64,000 bases of DNA from Draconibacterium sediminis (lineage in GTDB: Bacteria; Bacteroidota; Bacteroidia; Bacteroidales; Prolixibacteraceae). The stretch lies in NCBI RefSeq assembly GCF_000949475.1, contig NZ_JRHC01000001.1, forward strand, positions 1,488,001 through 1,552,000, in the 5' to 3' direction. The notes beneath the pieces were generated by a model. The model was given only the letters and a program-made list of their open reading frames with translations. It was not told where the DNA came from and made no database searches. Below are positions 45,663-55,339 of the stretch, one piece after another (position 1 is the stretch's first letter; every line of letters starts with the position of its first letter). Both the position numbers and the translations under genes were made by a program.

Positions 45663-48554
45663 ATGATTAAACTCCTAGAGAAGCTTCTTTACGAAAAAAC
45701 GCAAGGGACCCAAAGTGAAATCTTGTTTGCACAGTGGAATTATGACAAAAAGGTGATTCCTGTTGCACTTAATGCAGTTTCTAGTTTATTTCCTCATTAC
45801 AGCCTGCATGATGAGTCACATTCAATAACTATCGTTAATAATATTGTAAGAATTTTAGGTAAAGAAAAGCTAGACAAGCTTTCTGCAATTGATATTTGGC
45901 TAATTCTTGAAGCAAGTTATTCTCATGACCTAGGGATGGTTGTCTCAAGTGATAAACTTATTGAGGCTCTGACATCCAAAGATTTTTTTGATTTTTTTAA
46001 TGAAATTCAACAAGACAAAAAGAATGGACTACATGAATTTGCGTTACAATTCAAAATTGAGGATGATAGAATTAAATACAATTCAAATGTATTAAGTTTA
46101 GAATATCATGATGGTATCAAATTCATTTTAGCTGAGTTTTTTAGAAGACAACACTCTGATAGGTCTAAGGAAATAATCACAAATCCTAATGGTGAATTAA
46201 AATTATCTTCTCCAAGAGGAGTTATTCCAAAACGAATTTTTAAGATTCTTGCAAACATCTGTTCGTGTCATACTAAAAGCTTTGAAGAAGTAATGGATTT
46301 GCCGTTTAGCGAAGTAGGTATTGATATTGAAAACGCACATCCAAGGTTTATTTCATGTCTTTTAAGAGTTGGCGATTTATTAGATTTGGACAATAATAGG
46401 TTTTCCGAGGTTATGTTAAGAACACTTAGTAAAATCCCAATTGACACTTTAAACCATAAGGCAAAACACCTTTCTATTGAATCTTTCAGAATTGACAATG
46501 AAATAATAGATGTTACAGCAAAATGTCTTGATTATGACACCGCCAATGTAACACAGCATTGGTTTAACTACTTGAATTCTGAAATAAGTCAGCAAATGAT
46601 CAACTGGAATAATATTGTTCCTTCTAAAGAACTAGGATATTTGCCAACAATTGGGAGCTTAATAGTCGAGCTATCTAACTACGAATATATCGATGGTAAA
46701 AAGAAACCAAAGTTTACTGTTGATACTGATAAAGCAATAGAATTACTTCGAGGTGCTGGAATATACGAAGGGGCATATCAATGTATAAGAGAGATCTTAC
46801 AAAATGCAGTTGATGCTACGTTGTTAAGATTATGGTTAGAATATAAGGAAGAACCAGATTTTGATTTAACTAATCCTAATTCCGTTGATTTTATTCGTGT
46901 AAAAAATGATTTTCCAATTTACATTAACATCAACGAAAAAGATGTTGTAGACCAATACAAAATTTGGGAGTTTAATATTACTGACAAAGGGACTGGATTA
47001 TCAACCTATGATTTAGGATTTTTAATGAATACAGGAAGCTCCTCTAAAAATAGGAAAAGAGTTAGCCTTATTGATGAAATGCCTTTATGGATGCGACCTT
47101 CAGGGATTTTTGGGATCGGTTTTCAAAGCATTTTTATGCTAACAGAACAAGTTAAGTTAGAAACAAAAAGTTTTTTCAATGAAGAATTCCAAATCATAGA
47201 ACTTAATAGTCCAAATTCGGCTAAGGATGGTGGGATATTGGTCCAGAAGATTAAAACCAATCACAGAATAAAACCTGGTACAAAACTTTCATTCGAACAC
47301 AAAACAACAGCGATTCCAAAAAGATGGACAATAAAAGGAGAACAAAAGAATGCAAGTAGAATTGCTCATAATTATGATCCCTTTTCTCATGAATCTCTTG
47401 ATATTGAACTAGGAAAGGTTTTTGATGAAATCTTTGACTTTACATCAAAATGCCATATTCCAATAAAATTATTCTTGAATGGAAAGGAAATAGAAACCCA
47501 CAGCAACAATAACAAATTCAAGTATTTTGACAAAGAAAACTCGTTAGAACTAAATATTCGTTCTAATACAAGTGAAAGTAATAGACGTGGGGCAATTACA
47601 TATTATAAAAATCAAAGAGCAGAAAATAATTTACAAATTAAATTCTTAGATATTGAGCTTAATATTCACAAAGACAAGGCTTCAGCGGTTTTAGAATTGA
47701 GTAGAAATAAGATAAGACCCGAATATAATGATGAATTAATCCGACAGCTTTTTACGAGTACATTTAAAGTGATTGTCGAAAATTTCAATGAAGTATTTGG
47801 TAGCGAAGAGGCGAAACAAATAGGAAGTATGTTTTTAAACTATTACCAAGAACAATTTGAATTTTTATCTAGGTTTGATATAAGGACGTTCAATCAATGG
47901 GAGCATTTTGAAATAAAAATTGGGGATACCAATTATAAAATGAAGGATTTACTAATTGCAATTGACAGCTTAAAAATAACTTATGACAGAAGAATAATTT
48001 CTTATTTTGGAGATATCTATGAAATCAATGACAATGCGCTATCAATAAGTTTAAAAGGTGGTTATCCATCTAACGGTTACACAACCTTTCTATTGGGTGA
48101 ATGTAGTAAAATAATGACTTCAGTTAAAAAAGTTGAAGACATTGAGGCAAATGTGAAGCAAATTATCTTTTCTAAAAAAGCTCAGGGAAATCCTGTTGAG
48201 GAATCAGAAATTAAGCGTATTTTGATCAACACAAAAAACAATTACTACTCATCAAGATCTATAATTCCTTGTGTAGAAAAATACTTTAAACTTCGATTGA
48301 AGGACGACGCTCACGAAGCATATGTGTATCACTATAGGTTTGATTATTATCTTAATCTACGTTATCCAAAAATGCTATCACCGTTCATTTCAGTTGAAGA
48401 CGGAAATGATAAGACAGAATTGCAACTCGTACTAAATGATAAGTTGTATAATTGGGTTTACGAAAACCGATATGATGAAAAGACGACATTAGAGGATATA
48501 AAAGAGTATTATCAGATGTTTATTGATGAATATAAAATTGAGGACTTAAAATAA
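45663..48554 (+). CDS. HD-domain plus GHKL (Hsp90-like) ATPase protein, candidate defence or signalling factor
   Basis: 963 residues. The N-terminal HD phosphohydrolase-like domain has H49/H53 (LHDESHS), H88-D89 (YSHDLGM), H164, H203 and RVGDLLDLDNNR with D238. A GHKL ATPase follows: N-box REILQNAVDA (376-385), DKGTGLS (441-447), GIFGIGFQS (481-489) and KPGTKLSFE. The C-terminal ~300 residues are unassigned. The pairing resembles the HD-CE architecture described in prokaryotic conflict proteins. The gene is visibly A+T-richer than neighbours (17 G+C in the 60 bases from 46021, 24 in the 60 bases from 42181) and prefers AGA for Arg, so recent transfer is likely. No partner gene is adjacent. 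Confidence 0.85.
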   Translation: MIKLLEKLLYEKTQGTQSEILFAQWNYDKKVIPVALNAVSSLFPHYSLHDESHSITIVNNIVRILGKEKLDKLSAIDIWLILEASYSHDLGMVVSSDKLIEALTSKDFFDFFNEIQQDKKNGLHEFALQFKIEDDRIKYNSNVLSLEYHDGIKFILAEFFRRQHSDRSKEIITNPNGELKLSSPRGVIPKRIFKILANICSCHTKSFEEVMDLPFSEVGIDIENAHPRFISCLLRVGDLLDLDNNRFSEVMLRTLSKIPIDTLNHKAKHLSIESFRIDNEIIDVTAKCLDYDTANVTQHWFNYLNSEISQQMINWNNIVPSKELGYLPTIGSLIVELSNYEYIDGKKKPKFTVDTDKAIELLRGAGIYEGAYQCIREILQNAVDATLLRLWLEYKEEPDFDLTNPNSVDFIRVKNDFPIYININEKDVVDQYKIWEFNITDKGTGLSTYDLGFLMNTGSSSKNRKRVSLIDEMPLWMRPSGIFGIGFQSIFMLTEQVKLETKSFFNEEFQIIELNSPNSAKDGGILVQKIKTNHRIKPGTKLSFEHKTTAIPKRWTIKGEQKNASRIAHNYDPFSHESLDIELGKVFDEIFDFTSKCHIPIKLFLNGKEIETHSNNNKFKYFDKENSLELNIRSNTSESNRRGAITYYKNQRAENNLQIKFLDIELNIHKDKASAVLELSRNKIRPEYNDELIRQLFTSTFKVIVENFNEVFGSEEAKQIGSMFLNYYQEQFEFLSRFDIRTFNQWEHFEIKIGDTNYKMKDLLIAIDSLKITYDRRIISYFGDIYEINDNALSISLKGGYPSNGYTTFLLGECSKIMTSVKKVEDIEANVKQIIFSKKAQGNPVEESEIKRILINTKNNYYSSRSIIPCVEKYFKLRLKDDAHEAYVYHYRFDYYLNLRYPKMLSPFISVEDGNDKTELQLVLNDKLYNWVYENRYDEKTTLEDIKEYYQMFIDEYKIEDLK

Positions 48555-48726
48555 GAGTGACTGCCCCATGTCTGCGCTGATTTAATATCGGTGCACGATT
48601 CGGAAGAATAGAAAAGAACAAACATTTAGCCTGTCACTGATGTGCTAAATCCCATAACATCGGAAAGGTTCAGATGGCTTACACGTGACTCTTGATCAAT
48701 CATTAAAAGTTAGCTGTTCAAAACAG

Positions 48727-48754
48727 AAAGTCCCACTCAAACGAGCAGGACTTT
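48727..48754 (-). terminator. Hairpin terminator after trpB
   Basis: AAAGTCC (48727-48733) pairs with GGACTTT (48748-48754) around a short loop, 23 bases past the TrpB stop codon on the minus strand. Confidence 0.6.
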
Positions 48755-48777
48755 GTATGGTATATGTGAGTAATATA

Positions 48778-49986
48778 TTACGCGTTATCTTCTGGTAAAC
48801 CATATTTCTCAACAACAAAGTCGATGTCTTTGTCGCCACGGCCACTCAGGTTAATCAGAATTGATTGTTGCTGGTTTTCTTTGGCCAGTTTTAACCCGTA
48901 AGCTACAGCGTGTGCACTTTCCAACGCCGGAATAATTCCTTCCAAACGACTTAACTCGTAAAAGGCGTCGATGGTTTCAGCGTCGTCGGCAACACCGTAA
49001 TTTACTTTGCCCATATCTTTTAGCATACTGTGCTCCGGTCCAACACCCGGATAATCCAATCCGCTGGCCACCGAATACACCGGAGCAGGTTCGCCTTTTT
49101 CATCCTGCAAGGTGTAGCATTTAAAACCGTGAATAATGCCCGGCTTTCCGAAAGTTATTGTGCTGGCATGGTCGCCCAGTTTTGTTCCTATTCCTCCCGG
49201 CTCAACACCGTGTAACAGGGTATCTTCAAGATCGAGGAAGCCCGAGAACATTCCCATGGCATTACTTCCGCCACCAACACAAGCTACTACGTGATCGGGA
49301 TTTTCGCCGGTCATTTCATAGAATTGTTCCTGTGCTTCAATTCCAACAACCCGCTGGAAATCGCGAACCATCATCGGGAAAGGGTGCGGTCCAACCACAG
49401 AACCAATACAGTAGATGGTATTTATTGGATCTTTTAAATACGATTCGAAAGCCGAATCAACAGCTTCTTTCAACGTTTTTAAACCGTGAGAAACAGGAAC
49501 TACTTCGGCTCCCAGGATTTTCATACGCACCACATTCGGGTGCTCTTTGGCCATGTCAACTTCTCCCATGTGGATTTCGCACTCCAAGCCAAAATAGGCT
49601 GCTGCAGTTGCCAGTGCCACACCGTGTTGTCCGGCGCCGGTTTCGGCAATCAGTTTCTTTTTACCCAGGTGCTTGGCCAGTAACGCCTCGCCCATACAGT
49701 GGTTAAGTTTGTGCGCTCCCGAGTGGTTCAGGTCTTCGCGTTTCAGGTAAATGCGGCCTCCGTATTTTGTCGACAAATTCTGGCAGTAATAAACCGGTGT
49801 TGGTCGTCCCTGAAAGTGTTTGCGAATGCTGCGTAATTCAGAAATAAAATTATGCGATTTGCTGATGCTGTGGTAAGCATTGGTAATGTTATCCATTTCT
49901 TTTTGCAAATCGGGTGGAATAAACGAACCACCATATTCCTTGAAAAATCCCTCTTTGTTCGGGTATTGCTTGAAATAATCAGTCAT
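48778..49986 (-). CDS. trpB: Tryptophan synthase beta subunit (stand-alone TrpB)
   Basis: 402 residues. The family motifs are strong: [28 protein letters not shown] with the PLP Lys, [10 protein letters not shown] with the catalytic Glu, and [12 protein letters not shown]. The usual HKxNN has become HKLNH, a change next to the PLP lysine. No TrpA or other trp genes are nearby, so it may be a second or specialised TrpB that couples serine (or another amine) to indole. The fold is well kept, with [12 protein letters not shown]. It ends in a hairpin terminator. Confidence 0.92.
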   Translation of the reverse strand: MTDYFKQYPNKEGFFKEYGGSFIPPDLQKEMDNITNAYHSISKSHNFISELRSIRKHFQGRPTPVYYCQNLSTKYGGRIYLKREDLNHSGAHKLNHCMGEALLAKHLGKKKLIAETGAGQHGVALATAAAYFGLECEIHMGEVDMAKEHPNVVRMKILGAEVVPVSHGLKTLKEAVDSAFESYLKDPINTIYCIGSVVGPHPFPMMVRDFQRVVGIEAQEQFYEMTGENPDHVVACVGGGSNAMGMFSGFLDLEDTLLHGVEPGGIGTKLGDHASTITFGKPGIIHGFKCYTLQDEKGEPAPVYSVASGLDYPGVGPEHSMLKDMGKVNYGVADDAETIDAFYELSRLEGIIPALESAHAVAYGLKLAKENQQQSILINLSGRGDKDIDFVVEKYGLPEDNA

Positions 49987-50123
49987 AAGTTTTTTGAATT
50001 TTTAAATGAACCCACGAATGTAAAGTTTTATCTCTTTGGGTCGATTCTAAATAAGGTATCTGAAATAAATTTTTAGTGAATTGACAACGGATTGTGCCGT
50101 TCTGAAAGGACTAAACGTAAATA

Positions 50124-50181
50124 ACCGTGTGTGAAACGCACGGAAGTAGATGGCGTATAAGTTTCAGCCCTGAAAGGGTTG
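50124..50181. repeat. Dispersed hairpin repeat (CCGTG / CAGCCC type)
   Basis: CCGTGTGTGAAACGCACGG (50124-50142) and CAGCCCTGAAAGGGTTG (50165-50181) are hairpins in the trpB/ligase spacer. Such pairs are widespread in Bacteroidota spacers. Confidence 0.6.
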
Positions 50182-50211
50182 AATAAATTACCACTATCGG
50201 TAAACTCCTGT

Positions 50212-51876
50212 TTAGTGATACAGGTAACGTTTGATTTTTTGAGTAGCCGTTTTTATAAAAGGGGTAGGGTGCGAAATAAAATCCTGAATTTTAGAAAACT
50301 TGTTCACCCGCGAATTGATATATTGTTTTAATTCGACACTTAACTCTTCAATTTTTTCATCTACGTGATGAGTGATTTCATCCATTTTGTCTCCAAGTTC
50401 AGAACGCATTTCTTTCACTTTTTGCTCCAGTTCCTCACGGTTAAAATGAACCAGCGCCACGAGTTTTCCTTTTTTCTGAACCACAATCGATTCCACCACA
50501 TGTCTGAAATTGTTGATGATCGATTCAATTTCCTCAGGATAGATATTTTCGCCGTTGGCACCAACGATCATATTTTTTAACCGGCCTTTGTGGCTTAACC
50601 AGCCGTCTTTATCAAAAACACCAAGGTCGCCGGTTTTAAACCAGCCATCTTCGGTTAATACGCGTTGTGTTTCTTCCGGATTCTTGTAGTAGCCCAACAT
50701 CACATTCGGCCCTTTTGTCCATATTTCGCCTTCGCCGGTTACCGGATTCGGATCATGTATCTTTACTTCGCTGTTGATCACCTTTGGGCCAATGGCACGG
50801 AAACGTGTTGTTGTCGGATTCGATCCTGCCACAAGCGGAGCAGTTTCGGTTAAGCCATAACCAATAGCATACGGAAATTTGGCATCGCGCAGAAAACGTT
50901 CCACTTTGCCATCGAGTTTTGCACCACCAATGCCAAAAAACTCAAGACGGCCACCAAAAGTTTCCATCAGTTTTTTCCCTGCCAATCGGTGAACCAACTT
51001 TCGTGTTGGTTTAAAACGATGTAATAATCGTGTCACCGCTTTTTTGTTAATGCCGGGAATAATGCTGTTTCTGTACACTTTTTCGATGATCATCGGAACC
51101 GTAAGCATAATGTGCGGCCGCACCGATTTTAACGCCGGAAGCAAAACACTTGCTGTTGGCGGTTTGTGCAAATAGGTTACACTGGCACCTTTGTAAATGG
51201 CCAGCAAAAATCCGATAGTATTTTCGTAAGTATGCGATAAGGGCAGAACCGATAAAAACCTGAACTCTTCACGAATCTCCTGAACAGCCGCCGACTGAAC
51301 TACATTCGCCAAAATATTTTTTTGCGATAACATTACACCTTTCGAGTTTCCGGTGGTGCCGGAGGTGTAAATCAATACCGCCAGCTCATTTTCTTTTGGC
51401 TGATAGGCTTTGTCGCTGCTTGCTTTTTCATCGAAAACCACCGACTTGTCTTCAGCATTTAAAAGGCTAAAATCGTCGATCTTTACGAGAACATCCAGCG
51501 TTGATGCGTCAGCATCGTTCAATTTATATTGCAGGCTTGAAGAGATAAACATAGCTTTCGACTCGGAATGTTTGATCACATTCTCCAGTTCCACCGGACT
51601 AAAATCGGGAAGAACAGGAACAGCAACAATTCCGGAGCATTGCAGGGCAAAATACACAACTCCCCAGTTGGGCATATTCTGGCTGTAGATAATCACCTTG
51701 TCGCCCTCGCCAATGCCAAGTTTTTCCAAAAATGCCTGAACAGCGGAGATTTTTCTCCCCATTTCTGCGTAGGTCAGGTAGTCGCCATCAATAAAGCCCA
51801 ATGCTTCATTGTTCGCATAGTTTTTTACTGACTCGGAAATAAAGGAGGAAAAGCTGTCGATTTTATCTCTCTGCAT
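50212..51876 (-). CDS. AMP-dependent acyl-CoA ligase (FadD/FACS type)
   Basis: 554 residues. The adenylation P-loop YTSGTTGNSKG is at 170-180. YGLTETAPLV, GEIWTKGPNVMLGYYKNPEETQRVL, WFKTGDLG and GANGENIYPEEIESI complete the superfamily pattern. The C-terminal ~80 residues carry a heptad-rich helical stretch not typical of short members. It probably activates long-chain fatty acids with CoA for lipid synthesis or breakdown. The exact acid cannot be told. It is in line with QueA on the same strand. Confidence 0.92.
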   Translation of the reverse strand: MQRDKIDSFSSFISESVKNYANNEALGFIDGDYLTYAEMGRKISAVQAFLEKLGIGEGDKVIIYSQNMPNWGVVYFALQCSGIVAVPVLPDFSPVELENVIKHSESKAMFISSSLQYKLNDADASTLDVLVKIDDFSLLNAEDKSVVFDEKASSDKAYQPKENELAVLIYTSGTTGNSKGVMLSQKNILANVVQSAAVQEIREEFRFLSVLPLSHTYENTIGFLLAIYKGASVTYLHKPPTASVLLPALKSVRPHIMLTVPMIIEKVYRNSIIPGINKKAVTRLLHRFKPTRKLVHRLAGKKLMETFGGRLEFFGIGGAKLDGKVERFLRDAKFPYAIGYGLTETAPLVAGSNPTTTRFRAIGPKVINSEVKIHDPNPVTGEGEIWTKGPNVMLGYYKNPEETQRVLTEDGWFKTGDLGVFDKDGWLSHKGRLKNMIVGANGENIYPEEIESIINNFRHVVESIVVQKKGKLVALVHFNREELEQKVKEMRSELGDKMDEITHHVDEKIEELSVELKQYINSRVNKFSKIQDFISHPTPFIKTATQKIKRYLYH

Positions 51877-51962
51877 AGTAGCACAAATATGGTTAAAGTT
51901 CGCTTTTATGCAAATATTTCGTCTTAAAAAATGTTAGCGTAAAAGCTTTACTCAAAGGTAGT

Positions 51963-53174
51963 TTATTTAAGGTAGAGATTGCTGTCGCCGTAACTTAAAA
52001 AGCGGAAGTCGTTGGCCAACGCATAATCGTAAACTTCTTTCCACTTGTTGCCCAGAAATGCGCTGATTAGCAATAATAGCGTACTTTGTGGCTGGTGAAA
52101 GTTGGTGAACATTCCGCTGATCAGTTTAAAATCATAACCCGGCAGAATAATGATCTGCGTAGAAAAACGAATGGCTTTTTCGTTGTTCTCAACCAGAAAA
52201 TAAATGATATTCTGCAAAGCTTTTTCAATTGAAATCTTTGCGTCGTTTTCGTATGGTTCCCATTGTTTTACCTCGGGATGAAACGGATTGAACCGTTGTT
52301 CTTCCAGTTGCAGGCCAATCCAGTACAAACTTTCGAGTGAGCGCACCGAAGTGGTTCCCACCGCAATAATGTTTTTGGGATTTTCCACAAACGAACGCAA
52401 AATATCTATCGGGATGATCACCTGTTCGTGGTGCATGGTATGCCCCTCAATGGTTTCCGATTTTACGGGCTGAAAGGTGCCGGCTCCCACATGCAGGGTA
52501 ATTTCGTTGGTGGTAATGTTTTTATCCGCCAGTTGGGCAATTACCGGATCGGTAAAATGCAAACCCGCTGTTGGTGCTGCCACCGAACCATCAATTTTTG
52601 CATATACAGTTTGATAGCTTTCCTCGTCGCTTTCTTCGGTGTCGCGGTTCAGGTAAGGAGGAATGGGCAATTGTCCGATGTGTTCGATGATCTCGGAGAA
52701 GTGTACGCCGCCGTTCCACACAAACCGGATATGAAACGAATTGCCTTCCTGTCCTATTTTGGCCGCAGTCAGCTCTATGACTTGCCCATCGATTTTAAAA
52801 GTCTGACTCAGGAAACCTTCCTTCCATTTTTTTGAGTTGCCCACCATACATTTCCAGGTTACTTCTTCGGTTTCCTGAAAAGCTACCTGGTAATCGGCCG
52901 GTTCAACAGGCTCCAGACAAAAGATCTCGATTTTGGCACCTGTTTCTTTGTAAAAAAACAAACGGGCATGAATAACGCGGGTATTGTTAAAAACCAGCTG
53001 CGTTTCTTCCGGAAGGTAATTGGCGCAGTTTTCAAAAATATCCTGTGTTATTGTACCGTTCTGCCTGACAAGCAACTTCGATTTATCGCGCTCAGTAAGC
53101 GGGTATTTGGCAATGCGCTCGTCGGGCAGGTTATAAGTGTAATCGCTAATCTTTATGTCTTTGTATCTGTTCAA
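51963..53174 (-). CDS. queA: S-adenosylmethionine:tRNA ribosyltransferase-isomerase
   Basis: 403 residues. Starts with SDYTYNLPDERIAKYPLTERDKSKLLV and has FNNTRVIHARLFFYKETGAKIEIF, AAPTAGLHFT and HVGAGTFQPVKSETIEGHTMHHE, all diagnostic of QueA. It transfers and isomerises the ribosyl part of SAM to make epoxyqueuosine in tRNA. The protein is some 50-60 residues longer than E. coli QueA, with insertions as in other Bacteroidota. A TACTTTTG promoter precedes it. Confidence 0.95.
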   Translation of the reverse strand: MNRYKDIKISDYTYNLPDERIAKYPLTERDKSKLLVRQNGTITQDIFENCANYLPEETQLVFNNTRVIHARLFFYKETGAKIEIFCLEPVEPADYQVAFQETEEVTWKCMVGNSKKWKEGFLSQTFKIDGQVIELTAAKIGQEGNSFHIRFVWNGGVHFSEIIEHIGQLPIPPYLNRDTEESDEESYQTVYAKIDGSVAAPTAGLHFTDPVIAQLADKNITTNEITLHVGAGTFQPVKSETIEGHTMHHEQVIIPIDILRSFVENPKNIIAVGTTSVRSLESLYWIGLQLEEQRFNPFHPEVKQWEPYENDAKISIEKALQNIIYFLVENNEKAIRFSTQIIILPGYDFKLISGMFTNFHQPQSTLLLLISAFLGNKWKEVYDYALANDFRFLSYGDSNLYLK

Positions 53175-53195
53175 AACAATTGTCTTTTAGGACTG

Positions 53196-53229
53196 CAAAA
53201 GTAAGAATTTCTTTTTTGTTGTAATCAAA
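53196..53229 (-). promoter_or_regulatory. queA promoter
   Basis: TACTTTTG (53203-53196) with TTTG 22 bases upstream (53229-53226) on the minus strand, 22 bases before the ATG at 53174. Confidence 0.65.
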
Positions 53230-53238
53230 GTGGTAGTG

Positions 53239-53314
53239 AGGGCTGAAGCCCTTCCTGAAGTCAGCTTTTTTTCCCCGGGCTTCGTAATGGTGCTTCCCAA
53301 ACGGGCTTTAGCCC
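53239..53314. repeat. GGGCT-type hairpin repeat
   Basis: AGGGCTGAAGCCCT (53239-53252) and GGGCTTTAGCCC (53303-53314) form two hairpins in the queA/DUF2027 divergent spacer. Confidence 0.6.
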
Positions 53315-53334
53315 TTAATGATAAATATTAATGC

Positions 53335-53342
53335 TACTTTTG
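53335..53342 (+). promoter_or_regulatory. -7 box of the DUF2027/Smr gene
   Basis: TACTTTTG, 19 bases before the chosen ATG at 53361. It overlaps the alternative start at 53331, so transcription begins downstream of that codon. Confidence 0.65.
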
Positions 53343-53360
53343 CAGGAAAGTAAGAAAGTC

Positions 53361-54401
53361 ATGATAAAAGTAGGCGATAAGGTTAAGTTTTTAAACGATG
53401 TTGGCGGTGGTGTAGTAACCGGTTTTGTAAATAAAAATACGGTAAATGTTGAAGGCGATGATGGTTTTGAAGTGCCTTGCCTGATAAGAGAGCTGGTGAA
53501 TGTAAGTGCACCTGAGCTGAATGTTAGCAGTACTGCCCGCTCACAACAGGAAACGCCGGCAGCAGTGCAGCCCGAACCGGAATTCATCGAGCCGAAAGGC
53601 GAAATCATTAACGGCAAAAATGCGGCAGAATTTTATTTCTGTTTTGTTCCTACAAATCCAAAAAATCCGCTGTCGGGAGAGATTGAATTGTATTTGGTTA
53701 ACGACAGCAATTATACGGTGCTGTTCAATTATTCCTATATAAAAACCGATGGTGTTGAGGCCATAAAACAAGGTTCGGTTCGTTCGAATTCAAGAGAAAA
53801 GATTGACGCTTTGGTACAGGAGGATTTTAGCGATTTGCCTGATTTTGGGTTTCAGCTGATTTATTTCCGCGAAACTGAAAGCGAATGGAACCAGCCAATG
53901 GTAAAGAAGTTCAGGGTAAACCCGGTGAAGTTTTATAAAGAATCGACTTTCCGCGAAAATTCATATTTCAAAAAGAATGCTTTGGTTTTGAAGATTACAT
54001 CTGATACCTTTCAGACTGAGTTGGACAAATTAACGCAGGATGATTTCAAAAAAGTGGTTAAGGCAAAAGAATCTGTTGAAGCGCCAAAACGAAAGGAACG
54101 AAAACGCAATGCCGAAGAAATGGTGATCGATTTGCATATTACCGAGCTGCTCGACGAATCGGAAGGTTTGAGTAACCGCGAAATTCTGGATATACAAATG
54201 GATGCCGTTGAATCGGAAATGAACCTGGCCATTAAAAACCATACGAAACGAGTTGTATTTATCCATGGTGTAGGGCAGGGCATTTTAAAACAGGAGGTAA
54301 CCAACCTGCTGAAACGCAAATTCAAAAAATACTATTTCCAGGACGCTTCGTTTAAGGAGTATGGCTATGGAGCAACTATGGTTATTCTGAGGAAAGGATG
54401 A
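53361..54401 (+). CDS. DUF2027 and Smr domain protein
   Basis: 346 residues from the ATG at 53361, matching the family start IKVGDKVKFLNDVGGGVVTGFV. The frame extends to 53331, but the promoter -7 box covers that codon. The N-terminal KOW-like domain and DUF2027 (~5-220) precede a C-terminal Smr domain (~255-346) with VIDLHITELLDES and HGVGQGILKQEV, the DNA/RNA nicking motif of MutS2 tails. It probably acts on nucleic acids. The stop codon touches the left arm of a four-helix-bundle element. Confidence 0.92.
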   Translation: MIKVGDKVKFLNDVGGGVVTGFVNKNTVNVEGDDGFEVPCLIRELVNVSAPELNVSSTARSQQETPAAVQPEPEFIEPKGEIINGKNAAEFYFCFVPTNPKNPLSGEIELYLVNDSNYTVLFNYSYIKTDGVEAIKQGSVRSNSREKIDALVQEDFSDLPDFGFQLIYFRETESEWNQPMVKKFRVNPVKFYKESTFRENSYFKKNALVLKITSDTFQTELDKLTQDDFKKVVKAKESVEAPKRKERKRNAEEMVIDLHITELLDESEGLSNREILDIQMDAVESEMNLAIKNHTKRVVFIHGVGQGILKQEVTNLLKRKFKKYYFQDASFKEYGYGATMVILRKG

Positions 54402-54910
54402 TTGATCAAGGATTAAGGATGAATTATAAAGATGAATGATTAGGGATTATTGGGGAGATTATGTAATTTGTTAGTGTAATCACCAAAAAACTTTAATCAT
54501 GAACAAAGAAAACGACCTCAAACAAAGAACTAAAAGCTTTTGCATAGATTGTATTCGTTTAGCGGAAAGCTTGCCGAATACTTATTTGGGAAAACATATT
54601 CAAGGACAATTAATAAGAAGTTCATCGTCGGTGGCAGCAAACTACAGAGCCGCTAAATTGGCACAATCGACAGCTGCATTTGTTTCAAAAATCAGCATTG
54701 TAATTGAAGAAGCTGATGAATCATTATTCTGGCTTGAATTAATTGATAATCTGAAATTGTTCAATTCTGAACAACGAGATATCCTTGAAAAGGAGGCTTC
54801 AGAACTTGTTGCTATTTTTGTTTCATCGCGTAAAAAGTTGCATCAACGTAAATTCAATTAATCCTTTCAATTCATGCTTTTTATTCATCCTTTATCAATT
54901 ATCCTTAATC
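54397..54910 (+). mobile_element. Four-helix-bundle element 4: facing GAT-type heptad arms, next to rnpB
   Basis: The left arm (54397-54452) has units GATCAAG/GATTAAG/GATGAAT/ATGAATG. The right arm (54852-54910) is the complement of GATTAAG/GATAATT/GATAAAG/GATGAAT, also with period 7. They enclose the small gene 54499-54861. The left arm overlaps the Smr stop codon, and the right arm ends 8 bases before the rnpB -7 box. Confidence 0.6.
54499..54861 (+). CDS. Four-helix-bundle protein (S23 / IVS type), copy 4
   Basis: 120 residues. It contains FCIDCIRLAESLP, QLIRSSSSVAANYRAAKLAQ and IVIEEADESLFWLELIDNL, the pattern of the divergent S23 subgroup. It differs from the other three copies (Ala-Asn-Tyr-Arg in place of Asn-Ile-Ala-Glu). 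It lies on the plus strand between Smr and rnpB. Function unproven. Confidence 0.88.
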   Translation: MNKENDLKQRTKSFCIDCIRLAESLPNTYLGKHIQGQLIRSSSSVAANYRAAKLAQSTAAFVSKISIVIEEADESLFWLELIDNLKLFNSEQRDILEKEASELVAIFVSSRKKLHQRKFN

Positions 54911-54917
54911 GTTTTAC

Positions 54918-54925
54918 TACTTTTG
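54918..54925 (+). promoter_or_regulatory. rnpB -7 box
   Basis: TACTTTTG directly before the RNase P RNA start at ~54927. Confidence 0.7.
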
Positions 54926-54926
54926 T

Positions 54927-55334
54927 GCCGGCAAGCCGCTTTATCGGGCTGACGATTACTGTCAGTCAGGAAAGTCCGGGCAACGCAGGGCGCCGTGCTT
55001 CCTAGCGGGAAGATCTTTGAAAGGGGATAGCAACGTAACAGAAAATAACCACCTTGTTGTGGCGTGTCCACGGCAGGGAACGGGTGAAAAGGTGCGGTAA
55101 AAGCGCACCGGTGGAGGTGGCAACATCACCAGCCGTACGTCTTACGGGTTGCAAAGCCATGTATATCCAAAGTGTATGCCGCTGTTGCGGTACAGCGAAA
55201 CGGCCCGTTTTGCTCTCAACGCACAAGAGACTTTGGAGGGGTAGGCTGCAGGATCCCGGCAGTGATGTCGGGACTAGATAAATGATAAAGGTCCGTCTTT
55301 TGACGGATACAGGACCCGGCTTACAGGCTTGCCT
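54927..55334 (+). ncRNA. rnpB: RNase P RNA
   Basis: About 408 bases, a bacterial type A RNase P RNA in Bacteroidota form. The ends pair as GGCAAGCC (54930-54937) with GGCTTGCC (ends 55333) to make P1. Conserved core blocks are present: GAGGAAAGTCCGGGC-like AGGAAAGTCCGGGCAACG (near 54968), GAAAGGGGATAGCAACGTAAC, GGTGAAAAGGTGCGGTAA, and the 3' block near 55312. The RNA cleaves tRNA leaders together with the RnpA protein. Boundaries are within a few bases. Confidence 0.95.
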
Positions 55335-55339
55335 TTTTA

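Noticed and set aside
55002-55281. Two open frames inside 55002-55281
   Set aside because: They lie within the RNase P RNA.
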